Source of the DNA: Phaseolus vulgaris
Taxonomy: Eukaryota; Streptophyta; Magnoliopsida; Fabales; Fabaceae
Assembly: GCF_000499845.2 (NCBI RefSeq)
Contig: NC_023758.2
Span: forward strand, 18,804,105-18,868,104
Direction: 5' to 3'
Length of the DNA: 64,000 nt
Below the pieces are notes generated by a model. The model did no database searches. It was not told the origin of the DNA and saw nothing but the letters and a program-made list of their open reading frames with translations. The position numbers and the translations under genes were made by a program. This document shows, in pieces, positions 21,900 to 31,408 of this stretch. Every line of letters starts with the position of its first letter. Within the stretch, counting starts at the first letter, position 1.

Positions 21900-22616
21900 T
21901 CATTCGATCTCCTTTTCGAGCCACTGCTCGACAGGTTTAGGCCTGGATTCTCTGGCGATCACCGCCCTGGCGATTCCCTGCTCCCTTGCTTCCTCAGGGC
22001 GATTCCACGCCTCTTCCTCCGCCAGGTCAGCATTCCTCTCCCCTAGCCCAGCGTCCACCATCTCTACATCTCTTCCGGCGGCCTCCTCTGTTACCGTCGA
22101 TCTGGGCTTCACACCGGGAGGTGGGGTGGTTGTTACATAACTCACTGATCTTTTGTTTTTCAGGCTATTCTCATAGCACCTTTTCGCTTCTTTCTGATCA
22201 GATTTGATCGTGATCACCACCCCTTCCATGGACGGCAGCTTTACTTTCATGTGCCGAGTCGACGGAATGGCGCCTATCCTGTTAAGCGTGGGCCTTCCCA
22301 ACAGGATGTTATACGCTGAAGGGGCGTTTACAATGAGGTACCTGATTTTCTCCGTCCTCGACCCAGCCTCATCTGTAAACGTGGTTCTCAGCTCAATGTA
22401 CCCCCTGACCTCCACCTGGTCGCCAGCGAACCCATATAGACACCCTCCATAGGGCCTTAGCTGGTCAAGGGGCAATTCCAGCTGCTTGAAAGTCGTCCAG
22501 AACATCACGTCTGCCGAGCTTCCTTGGTCCACCAGAACTCTGTGGACCTTCCTTCCCGCCGTAACCAACGAAATAACTATGGGATCATTGTCATGGGGCA
22601 CAACGTCCCGAAGATC
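21900..22616 (-). pseudogene. pol: Element B aspartic protease
   Basis: An open stretch from QDLRDV/MPHDNDPIVISL through the active site VLVDQGSSADVMFW (Asp intact), FAGDQVEVRGYIELRTTF and SAYNILLGRPTLNR to the acidic linker before RT. It is flanked by a TAG at 22617-22619 (CAG in C and D, after ITFTK) and a TGA at 21900-21902. Its own protein would need readthrough of both, so it is treated as inactivated although the catalytic core looks sound. Confidence 0.82.
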
Positions 22617-24044
22617 CTACTTGGTGAACGTAATGTCCACTTCCGGCGAGTGATCTTCAAACATATCCACTGTCATCACCGATCGCGCGTACTTCTTCCT
22701 CTGCGATGCGGTGCATCCACCACCTGAGAAGCCCCCTGCTATGGTGTGGATCTCCCCGTGGATAGGCATCTCGTGTTGCTGGGCTTCTCCACCTGCTGGC
22801 TGGGAACTCGACGCTCCCCCCGTCCTCCTGTCCAGCAGATAGTCATTTAGGAACCCGCTCTTAACCAGATCGTCGAGTTGGTATCCTAAAGACAAACACG
22901 AGTCCAAAGTGTGGCCAAAACACTGGTGGAACTCACACCAGGCGTCCGGCTTTGACCCCAGCACCTTGTCGCCCACCTTCTCAGGCGCCTTCAACCTAGC
23001 AGATATGTTAGGAATGGCGATCAGGTCCGCTAGTCCCATGACAAATTTGTGCTTAGGCGGGCGATTGTATTCCCGGCGTGCTTGGCCTCTTCCCTTGTTT
23101 CTCCTATCGTAAGGATGGCGAGTCCTTTGGTCTTTCCTGGCCGCCGCCGCCGTTTCCAGCACCCTCTGCGGCTGGATCCTGGTCTGGGCGCGTGGCCTGG
23201 CGGGAGCCACGCTACCTCTTTTCTCGGCGACTTCACTCTCGTCGACGATGTGAGCCACCGCAAGTCGCCTGACTTCAGCAAATGTCGGGGGGTGAGCCCT
23301 GATCAAGGCCTCGCAGAATGGTCCTGGCTGCACGCCCTTCTTGAATGCATAGACCAGCATTTCTTCATCCTTGGCCGGCGATCTGACCATCTGCGACCCA
23401 AAGCGATTCAGGTAGTCTCTGAGGGACTCTCCCTGGTACTGCCTTATATCAAACAGATCATAAGACACCCTGGGCGGTGCCTTATTCACGATGTACTGCT
23501 CAACGAAGATCTTCGAGAACTGTTGAAAATTGGTTATGTGGCCGTTAGGCAGGCTCACAAACCACTCCATCGCCGTTCCCTGGAGCGTACTCACGAACAT
23601 CTTGCAGTAGACGGCGTCTGATCCTCCCGACAGCATCATCTGCGTGTGGAACGTGGTCAGATGAGCCTCTGGATCCTCCACGCCGGTAAAGACGGCCTTA
23701 ACCGGAACCACGCTCGTGGGAATGGGCGTGTCGGTAATCGCCTGAACGAAAGGCATTGGGAAAACACAAGGTGGCGTCGACGGCGCCACCTCTTCAGCAG
23801 AAGAACGTCCTTGCTGCTCCTGAAGAGCTCGACGCAGCTCCTCAGTCACTTTGCTAAGCTCCTCGTTCCTAGCGCGAGAGGCGACCAGGTCCTCATGTAT
23901 TCTCGCCTGCTCTACGCCTGAGGCTTCTACAGTTGCCTGCAACGAGCGCATCATCTCTGCCATCTGCGCCATGGTCATGGCGGCGTCGCCTTCAGCAGCG
24001 ACAGGCGCCACGGGGCTTGAACGATTGCTTCTCATTTTTCTCAT
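22617..24044 (-). pseudogene. gag: Element B Gag
   Basis: Start at the ATG of MRKMRSNRSSPVAPVAAEG, shared by all copies. Coiled coil at about residues 30-95, Retrotrans_gag-type capsid at about 120-265, Arg-rich linker, knuckle CEFHQCFGHTLDSC near 375, then the GGGCTASQRKKYARSV segment leading into protease. It ends prematurely at the TAG of 22617-22619 about 20 codons into the gag-protease bridge. Gag itself may be complete; the fusion to protease is lost. Confidence 0.87.
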
Positions 24045-24452
24045 GAACTTCAGTAAATCACAGGAATGCAGCGAACAACACTTCAACCACGATTGAATCA
24101 GCGATCAACCGGAGAAAACGGCGCGAAACTGCGTAAGAAAACTCAAGAACACTGCAAACCTTCGAAGAAAACCACAACTTCACCAGAAACCAACGTTTCC
24201 CCGCGGACAACCAAACGAGCGAAAGAACTCGAACCTCCACCAAACAGGTTACGCGTAAGCAGCAGAAGACCTCACTCCACCGATCGAAAAGCCAAACGAA
24301 CGGTACAAAGCGCAAATTCACCGAACGAAACTCAAACAAACAGCGAACGATGGTTGCACCAGCACACAACCACGCAGAAAACTTCGAAAACCTCCAAGAA
24401 CTCACGCCGTGGGTGGGAGCAAGTTTTACACGGCCCCACGGTGGGCGCCTGA
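24045..24452 (-). other. Element B 5' leader and primer-binding site
   Basis: The PBS AGGCGCCCACCGTGGGGC (minus strand) is at 24433-24450, two bases from the LTR end. The rest is an A-rich (plus strand) untranslated leader in which I see no conserved ORF. Confidence 0.75.
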
Positions 24453-25246
24453 TGATCCTGCCTGTTGACCGAAACGCTGGAAACTGCCTCGTCAAAGGAT
24501 CGACGTGCGCACCGCTTCTCACCTCCGTTCCACTTCGAGATCTGCCTCAAGAACCTGCAAAGAAACAGAGCGGCGCCGCTGCGGCCGATCGCACTCCAAC
24601 GCTCAAGTCAGTGACGGTATCACCAAAAACTAAGAGAACAAGAACCGTGCAAATCCTCTCTCAGAGTCAGCTCTAACTCGCAAGCGTAAAGAGTATAAAC
24701 TGAACGTGCGTACCTCAGAAAGTTTGTTAAGAACTCTTATATACCTGGTAGCTTTCTCTCTCCTGGCAGTTACAGACTTGGACACGTGGCTCGCATCCAA
24801 CTGTACACGTGCCACCATCTGGAGGCTCCCTGACTTGGCGCTGCTTCTACTCTCATTTTGGCTAAGTTACTTATGCATGGTACTGCCCAGTGCATAGCTA
24901 ACTTGGGAGTGCGATCTCTACTGGAACTGGCGAGTTAGGGGTCTTCATACACCTTCCCTGTGGTCTCGCCAGCCGCCTTCATAATCTGCTTCTCCTTCAT
25001 CTTCGGCGATGTGCTCGCTCTGGCGATCTCCAATGACTAGGTCGCCTGAATCTACATCTGGCGACTTCATCTTCAACCTGGCGATCGCCTATTCTGGTAA
25101 GCTGGAAATCGGAACACGCCAATATAACAACTGGCGACTACACGAGCCCCCCGACTTCCTTCCCTTCTGCCAACCTGGCGCCTTGTCAACACGCCTATAC
25201 TGTAGGAGGATGCCACGTCATCACACCCGACCACCAGGGCGGTACA
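24453..25246 (-). repeat. Element B 5' LTR
   Basis: 794 bp, same edges as 13666-14459. The adjacent PBS identifies it as the 5' copy. Differences from its partner include changes near 24472, 24529-24534, 24542, 24664 and 24970. Confidence 0.93.
24736..24743 (-). promoter_or_regulatory. TATA box of element B 5' LTR
   Basis: TATATAAG on the minus strand, followed downstream by the conserved TTCTTAACAAACTTTCTGAG. The same box occurs in every LTR of the family (for example 30759-30766 in C and 60904-60911 in D) and is the likely promoter of the gag-pol transcript. Confidence 0.6.
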
Positions 25247-25812
25247 AGTTTTGTGATTGATCAAGGTGCTGGGATAGGATTATACTTGTATTGATTTCAG
25301 ATATTCATCTGTAACAAGTGTAATCTTTGTAATTTGTTGAACAATTCGTTTCTGTGTGTTTGCTGAGATTGGCTGTGTGCTCTTGAGGTGTTCAAGATCA
25401 GCAATCTTAGTGTTGGCCAAGGAGAGTGTGTTTCTTGAGGTGTTCAAGGTCTTTCTCTAGGTTGTTGTGTAAGTGATCAAGTGGTGATTGCTTAGTGGAT
25501 ATCCTCAGGGTTTCTGAGAAGACTGGATGTAGCTCTAGTTTGGAGTGAACCAGTATAAACAACTGTGTACAATCTCTCTATCTCTAACTCTTTAAATTCA
25601 GTTTATTTGTTGTTTGTTGGTATAAACAACCGATTGTTTCTATAAAACAACCGATTGTTTTTCTGGTACTACAGCTTTTGCTTGCTGTTTTGGCTAACTG
25701 AATTGCTGAATCAATTGGTTTCTGAAATAAATTCATTCTAAGTTTTGAAAAGTTTGCGAAAACCCCTTTAAACAATTCACCCCCCTCTAGTTTAAAGCCA
25801 TCTTTTCTAACA

Positions 25813-26180
25813 AGATGGGCCTCTGGATCCTCCATCCCTGTGAACGTGGCTTTTGGTACCACGAACGTCGCTGGTATCACAACATCCATAATTGGCTGCG
25901 AAAAAGGAATGGGAAATTCCCTGGGTGGCGTAGCACATTCTTGTTCCTCCGCTTCACAGTCCCCTGCCTGATTTCGCAAATCACGCCGCAACTCTTCATT
26001 TGTTCGGTATAGTTCTTCGTTTCTCGCTTGCGACGCAGCCAGATCAATCTGGATGCATTCTTGATCAGCTCTTGATGCTGCCATCGCTTCTTGAAGGCCC
26101 TGCATCATCTCCATCACTTGTTGTAGGGTAAGACCTTCGCCCCCAATTGGCGCAGCATATCCTTGCCTCGTATTCCTCAT
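25813..26180 (-). pseudogene. gag: Element E Gag, N-terminal part
   Basis: Starts MRNTRQGYAAPIGGEG at 26180. It has a Gln/Met-rich coiled coil (QQVMEMMQGLQEAMAASRADQ) and ends TFTGMEDPEAHL at 25816, where relatives continue with TTFHTQMML. The continuation lies at 13085 on the far side of the solo LTR, with AGATG at both edges. The frame beyond 25813 to the left reads into the solo LTR and is not Gag. Confidence 0.85.
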
Positions 26181-26271
26181 CTTGATCGATTCTTGATGAA
26201 TCTTGACGGATCTTTTCTGTTATTGCGGTTGGGACAATCGTTTTAGATCGTGACCCACGGTGGGCGCCAAA
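26181..26271 (-). other. Element E leader and primer-binding site
   Basis: On the minus strand TTGGCGCCCACCGTGGGTC (26253-26271) directly follows the LTR end GGGAGCA. It shares the GCGCCCACCGTGGG core with the younger elements, which supports a common primer type. Confidence 0.75.
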
Positions 26272-26959
26272 TGCTCCCGCCGGTTAGCCCAAACGTCTTC
26301 GTGCACTCACAACAACCTTTGGGTCCAAAACTCCCTCCACTCTAACGGTGCTTTCCTCCTAGTGGATCACCTGAAAAATAAGAGACAAAGGGCGCCCTCG
26401 CATCCGTTTGCAGTTCGATGCTCAAGTCAAACTCTGGGCAATGAAACACTAAAACACTCTAAACTCTGAGAGCTCTGTGTGTGTCTTCGCATTAGAATTG
26501 CGTACCTTATTATGTTGGTTGTTACCCTTTATATACTTTTTAGTGTTTCTGCTTCTTTCGCTAGGTGTGAATTAGGCTTACTGTAGGTGCGTCTTAGCAT
26601 CACTATCACCCACTCTTAAGGCATTTTAGTGTGCAAGACCCCTTTACTGGAGTGCAACCTCTGCGGGATGACCACAAAGTTATCACCCACTCTGCACGGA
26701 CCCTCTGTGACCTTGACTCCTCCCTTACTCAGTGCTGGAATGTGGCTTGGAAACCACCTTTGTTGGCTCATCTTCACTGTTTGGGTTACCGAAGTCTGAG
26801 GCCTCCACGCCCCGCGCCTTAATGCCACCACCTCCTCGGCTACCCTCACCCGCGAGCTCCCAAGACTCTGGCCCATCCGTCCAGCCTCCAAGTGGACCCA
26901 GTCTTCGGGGCCCCACCATGACTTTGGTCAACACCCAAGTCCGAGGACTGGTCGGTACA
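26272..26959 (-). repeat. Element E 5' LTR
   Basis: 688 bp, plus-strand edges TGCTCCCGCC and GGTCGGTACA. A TATATAAA box on the minus strand lies at 26528-26535. It shares the GACAAAGGGCGCC...CAAGTCA block with the younger LTRs but is otherwise diverged. No partner LTR was found at E's left end. Confidence 0.8.
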
Positions 26960-27659
26960 AAAGATGAAATAAATAAACTCATAGAATAATGTTTCTAATA
27001 GCAATAATGATGGAATCCCATCCAAGCTACTATACACAACAATAAAGAAGAACTATTTGTATAAATAAGTAGAATACACTTGTATAGGATTGGTATTTTC
27101 AAATCAAGGTTATCAAACTCTATGGTTAACTCGTAAACCCTTACGAGTTTGAGAGTCTGCTGCAGGGTAGCGAGTCGACTTGGGAGTAAACTCGGAGCAG
27201 ACTCGTTCAAACTCAGTCAAACTCGCGAGTTCAAGGTCGAGTCAGCGAGTTGTGAAAAAAAGGTTCAAAACAGTGTGTTTCATTAAGATTAGGTTAGATT
27301 TTAGGGTTTTTTACCTGGTTCCATATTGTCATCTCATCTTCCTCACCGCACCGCTCGTCACACTTTGTTGTCACCCCTGCACCACTCGTCGCACCGCACC
27401 CTCGCTGTCGTGTCGCTCATCATACCACGACTTCACTGTCGCACAGCTCATCGCACCGCGCCCTCGTCGTTGCACCGCTCGCGAAGCACCGTAGAGGTAT
27501 GCGCGGTTGCTATGGGTTTTTTGTGACTCGTGGAACTTATTAAGGTTGTGAAATAGGACAAATTAGGTTTAGGGTTAGGAGTTTTAAACTTAGGTTGGGG
27601 CTTTTTGTTCTCGCCGGTTGACTCGTCTATCGGTTGACTCGAATGACAGACTTTGGTTC
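26960..27659. other. Spacer with ACTCG-rich stretch
   Basis: No coding sequence recognised. 27125-27255 is dense in ACTCG/CGAGT words in both orientations. 27340-27490 is CACCGCACC/CTCGTCG-rich low-complexity sequence with only short frames that do not look like protein. Confidence 0.5.
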
Positions 27660-28060
27660 ACTCATCTCTGCTTGAGGATCGAACTTCTTTGGTTGAAGAA
27701 TCTCTCACCTACAAAGACAAAGGGCGCCTTGGCGGCCGTTTGCACTCCGACGCTCAAGTCAGTACTGGGAAAAGAAACAGTAAGTGTATAAATTAGTTTC
27801 AGTCTTAGAAACGGTGTACCTTGTTAGGGTTCTTAGTGCCCTTTATATAGGTTGAAACTAGGGTTTACCTCTGTTCTGTTACCCATGTCTAGGGTTCCTT
27901 GGAGAATGTCCCTGCGTTGCTATTACACAATCTTAGCGTAATCTGGCACATAGAACTTTCCTTTACTAGAGTGCAACGACTAACAGAATGGCCGCCAAGG
28001 TACCAACTCATGCACCAATGTTGCGGGGCCATCTGTTCTATGGGTGCCCTAAGTATTCAC
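27660..28060 (-). repeat. Degenerate gypsy LTR fragment
   Basis: The stretch ACAAAGGGCGCCTTGGCGGC...GCTCAAGTCAGTACTGGG, followed by CCCTTTATATAGG, parallels the LTR of element E (26370-26540) and of the younger family in order and spacing. No matching interior lies beside it, so it is a solo or truncated LTR remnant; its exact ends are unclear. Confidence 0.55.
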
Positions 28061-28099
28061 GTGTCATGCATGCGTTCTATTTTATTTTCATATATACAT

Positions 28100-28622
28100 A
28101 ATTAAATAAAAATATAAATGTTATTTTACTGGCTAATTCATTGGCAGAAAATAAACAATTACATTTAGTGACCAAAGAAAAATCGATGATTACAAAACAA
28201 ACATAGTGGGTGGCTGATTCAGTGATATAAGTAAGCAATTACATTTAACGAACGAAAGAAAATCGGTGACTAAAAAATAAACATATTTGATGGCTAATTC
28301 GGTGGCAGAAAAATAAACAATTCCATTTAGTGAATGAACAGAAATCGGTGACTAAAAAATAAACATATTCGGTTGCTAATTCAGTCACGAATATATTTTT
28401 CCCAATTTATTCAAAACAACCACCACTTTAGCGACCAATGGTTTTGTCACTCTCATGTTCAGTCATTGATTTGATAGTTAAACTAACTAACATCATTAAC
28501 AATTCATTTGGTCGCTATTTCGGCCGCATATTTGACACTGGGGTATTCAGTGACTATTTTGGTCGCAAATTGCGACTAATCATTTTCGATCGTTGAATTC
28601 GGTGACTAAATTTTCTTGTAGT
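28100..28622. mobile_element. Terminal region of a CACTA (En/Spm-like) DNA transposon
   Basis: The stretch ends TTTTCTTGTAGTG, the complement of CACTACAAGAAAA, the standard plant CACTA terminal inverted repeat. Inside it the words CGGTGACTAAA, AATAAACA and GGCTAATTC recur about every 60-75 bp (28130-28400), as subterminal repeats do. No opposite terminus or transposase was found to the left, so only one end is present. Confidence 0.65.
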
Positions 28623-29233
28623 GCATGTTTTTTAACTATGATTTTTGCTACAATTAGCCACTTATCACAATGCCATTAAGGCTTGATATTGTTGTGAAGA
28701 TAAACAAATGTATTTTTCTCCTAAATTTTGTGAGAATTCAATTTTTGTTTCTTTTTTAATTAATTCCTCACTCATGTTGAAAAGAGAGTAACAAAAAAAA
28801 CTACCATCTTAAAACTGACTTAGTTGAAAAATAATTTGAAAAACAACCTTCATGGTTACCTTAATTGAAAAACAAAAAGAAATTAAAATACAGAAAACAC
28901 ATAAAGAAGAAGAAAACAAAGTAAAGCAGAAACACATGTTATTGCGTAATATGTTATCAAAGAACATCAATAACAACATATATATACATAGAACACATGT
29001 AACCGCCAGAAAAATGGTAACCACCAAACCAGAAAACACAAGAAAGAAAAATAAGAGATAAACAATTTGCACGCTAGATGGTTTGTCCTGAAACACACAC
29101 GAAATGATGACTCAATTAAAGGTATGGTCATAGATAACAAGTAAATAGAGATTAGCTAATCTTTACCTATATATAAAGGGGATTCTCCATTATAACCATT
29201 TTTTAGTGTACACAAATTTTTTTCGATTTTAAC
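28623..29233. other. AT-rich spacer
   Basis: Nothing recognised. The stretch 29158-29190 (TCTTTACCTATATATAAAGG) faintly resembles the 5' terminus of plant Helitrons, but no CTAG-hairpin end was located. Confidence 0.4.
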
Positions 29234-29845
29234 CTTATTTTATTAATACAATGGAGTGTTTTGTCATTTCATATGAATTACTTAAAAAATAAATTTTTTT
29301 TTTAATTTTTTAAATTAATATTAATGTACAGTTTTAATATGACTCCCCACTTTTCACTTAGTTCCTTATTTTAAGGCAATAACAGGAAGAAAGAGAGAGC
29401 ATACTCTCACACATTTCCACACTAAATATCACATAAAATAAAATAACCTCCATTTTCAATCACTCTCTCCACTCTAGTTTTTGTTTTTCAATTTCGACTC
29501 ATCTAAAATTATACCCTTATTTAATATATCTTATTTTATGAATACATCTTATTTTATTAATACAATGGAGTATTTTGTCATTTCATATGAATTACTTAAA
29601 AAATAAAATTATTTTTTAATTTTTTAAATTAATATTAATGTACAGTTTTTATATGACTTTCCACTCTTCCCTTGGTTCCTTATTTTAAGGTAACAACAAG
29701 AAGAAACAGAGGGCATACTTTCACACATTTCCACACCAAATCTCACCTATAAAATAAAATAACCTCTATTTTCAACCATTCTCTGTACTCCATTTTTGCT
29801 TTTCAATTTCAACTCATCTAAAATTATTTTTCTATGTATGTTGCA
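29234..29845 (+). repeat. 314-bp tandem duplication
   Basis: Two direct copies, starting at 29234 and 29548 with the word CTTATTTTATTAATACAATGG. Each carries the blocks CATTTCATATGAATTACTT, TTAATATTAATGTACAG and ACACATTTCCACAC. The copies differ by many substitutions, so the duplication is not recent. There is no coding content. Confidence 0.85.
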
Positions 29846-30256
29846 TTTCTATCATCATGAAAATTAAGTAAAAGAGGAAAATGTGGTACATAATGGACCC
29901 TATGACATGTCTAAAATTAGTATAAAGAAATGATTTCATAAGTGATGGTATTTTATGGAGAGCTTAGGTATGAAAGGAGGGTCAGATGTAGGAAATAATC
30001 AGTTGGGATATGAAGAAGGTTTAATCTTCTTCTTAGACTCGATCTTTGATAAGTTGAGAAAAAATCTCATATAAGTGACAACAAGAACCAAAAGGTAGAA
30101 TTTAGGGAAAGGAGACAGTAACTCTACATTTGATATCTTTGTTGGCAGCAGAGATCTCGGGATAGCAAAACAAAAACTAAGGATTTAGTGGATTGTTTTC
30201 TGGGCTATCTGGTCTAAAGGAAAAAGGAATGATTGATGTCAAAATTTCATGTTATT
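29846..30256. other. Spacer left of element C
   Basis: Non-coding. It joins directly to 42396 once element C is removed; the target TTATT is at 30252-30256. Confidence 0.5.
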
Positions 30257-31049
30257 TGTACCGCCCTGGTGGACGGGTGTGATGACGTGGCATCCTGCTA
30301 CAGTATAGGCGTGTTGACAAGGCGCCAGGTTGGCAGATGGGAAGGAAGTCGGGAGGCACGTGTGGTCGCCGATTGTTAAGTTGGCGTGTTCCGATTTCCA
30401 GTTTACCAGAATAGGCGATCGCCAGGTTGAAGGTGAAGTCGCCAGATGTAGACTCAGGCGACCAGGCAGTCGGAGATCGCCAGAATAATCACATAGCCGA
30501 AGATGAAGGAGAAGCAGATTATGAAGGCGGCCGGCGAGACCACAGGGAAGGTGTATGAAGGCCCTAACTCGCCAGTTTCAGTAGAGATCGCACTCATGAG
30601 TTAGCTATGCACTGGGCAGTACCATGCATAGGTAACTTAGCCAAAATGAGAGTAGAAGCAGCGCCAAGTCAGGGAGCCTCCAGATGATGGCACGTGTACG
30701 GTTGGATACGAGTCACGTGTCCAAGTCTGTAACTGCCAGGAGAGAGAAAATCACCAGGTATATAAGAGCTCTTAACGAACTTTCTGAGGTACGCACGTTC
30801 AGTTGATACACTTTACGCTTGCGAGTGACAGAGCTGTTGTGAGAGAGAGTTTTTGCACGGTTCTCGTTCTCAGTATTTGGTGATACCGTCACTGACTTGA
30901 GCGTCGGAGTGCGATCGGCCGCAGCGGCGCCGTATCGTTTCTTTGCAGGTTCTTGAGATAGATCCAGAGGAGGAACAGAAGTGAGAAGCGGCGCGCACGT
31001 CGATCCTTGACGAGGCATTCTCCAGCGCTCCGGTCAACAGGCAGGATCA
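30257..31049 (+). repeat. Element C 5' LTR
   Basis: TGTACCGCCCTGG...CAGGCAGGATCA, 793 bp. TATATAAG lies at 30759-30766. It differs from the 3' LTR at CATCCTG/CATTCTG, GTGTTG/GTTTTG and CATAGCC/CATCACC. Confidence 0.95.
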
Positions 31050-31408
31050 TCAGGCGCCCACCGTGGGGCCGTGTAAAACGTGCTCCCATCCACAGCGTGA
31101 GTTCGTGGAAGTTTTCGAGGTTTTCTGCGCGGTTGTGTGCTGGTGCAACCGTCGTGTGCAGTTTCTTTGAGTTTCGTTCGGTGAGTTTGTGTTTTGTACC
31201 GTTTGTTTGGCTTTCAATCGGTGGAGTGAGGTCTTTTGTTGCTTGCGCGCAATCTGTCTGGGGGAAGTTCGAGTTCTTTTGTGGTTTTCTGCGAAGGTTT
31301 GCGGTGTTCATGGTTTCTTGCGCAGTTTCTTGAGTTCTCTCCGATTGATCGTTTTTTCGATCGTGGTTGAAGTGTTGGTTGCTGTATTCTTGTGGTTCGC
31401 TGAAGTTG
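31050..31408 (+). other. Element C 5' leader and primer-binding site
   Basis: The PBS AGGCGCCCACCGTGGGGC is at 31052-31069. The G/T-rich untranslated leader extends to the gag ATG. Confidence 0.75.

Larger units (their letters stand above)
13666..25246 (-). mobile_element. Element B: Ty3/gypsy (Tat-type) retrotransposon, full length with internal RT deletion
   Basis: An 11,581-bp element with 794-bp LTRs at both ends and AGTTT duplicated at 13661-13665 and 25247-25251. The LTRs differ at about seven positions by eye (near 0.9 percent), so insertion was recent. Order in element orientation: 5' LTR, PBS, gag, protease, remnant RT, RNase H pair, integrase, tandem repeats, antisense spliced gene, polypurine tract, 3' LTR. 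About 640 bp including the YVDD box are lacking relative to C and D, and stops separate gag, protease and pol, so it cannot transpose alone. Confidence 0.95.
13091..25812 (+). mobile_element. Copia solo LTR (plus orientation), itself split by element B
   Basis: 13091-13665 begins TGTTGAACCAAGTGG and 25252-25812 ends TTTTCTAACA; together they form one LTR of the 4999-11436 copia family in opposite orientation. AGATG flanks it on both sides (13086-13090 and 25813-25817), so it is a genuine insertion into E's gag followed by LTR-LTR recombination. Element B (13666-25246) sits in its middle with its own AGTTT duplication. It holds three motif pairs with 21-bp spacing (13293/13314, 13393/13414 and 25625/25646). 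Confidence 0.9.
3301..26959 (-). mobile_element. Element E: old, multiply interrupted Ty3/gypsy retrotransposon
   Basis: A single degenerate gypsy element can be followed on the minus strand in four pieces: LTR, leader and gag N-terminus (25813-26959), rest of gag, protease and start of pol (11437-13090), RT (4313-4998) and RNase H (3301-4312). The gaps are explained by a copia element (4999-11436) and a copia solo LTR (13091-25812, flanked by AGATG on both sides), the latter containing element B. Integrase and the 3' LTR are missing; the left end stops at the palindromic array at 3300. Multiple stops and frameshifts show it has long been inactive. Confidence 0.85.

Noticed and set aside
26631..27037. 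Several 60-100 residue frames on both strands
   Set aside because: They lie inside the E LTR and the spacer beside it, overlap each other in multiple frames and contain no known motif.
28809..29096. A 95-residue very hydrophobic minus-strand frame that could pass for a membrane protein
   Set aside because: It is the translation of T-rich, low-complexity DNA in an AT-rich spacer; no conserved motif or promoter context supports a gene.
29158..29190. A Helitron 5' end (TCTTTACCTATATATAAAGG)
   Set aside because: Only a weak resemblance; no CTAG-ending hairpin terminus or helicase was found, so it is left as an open possibility.
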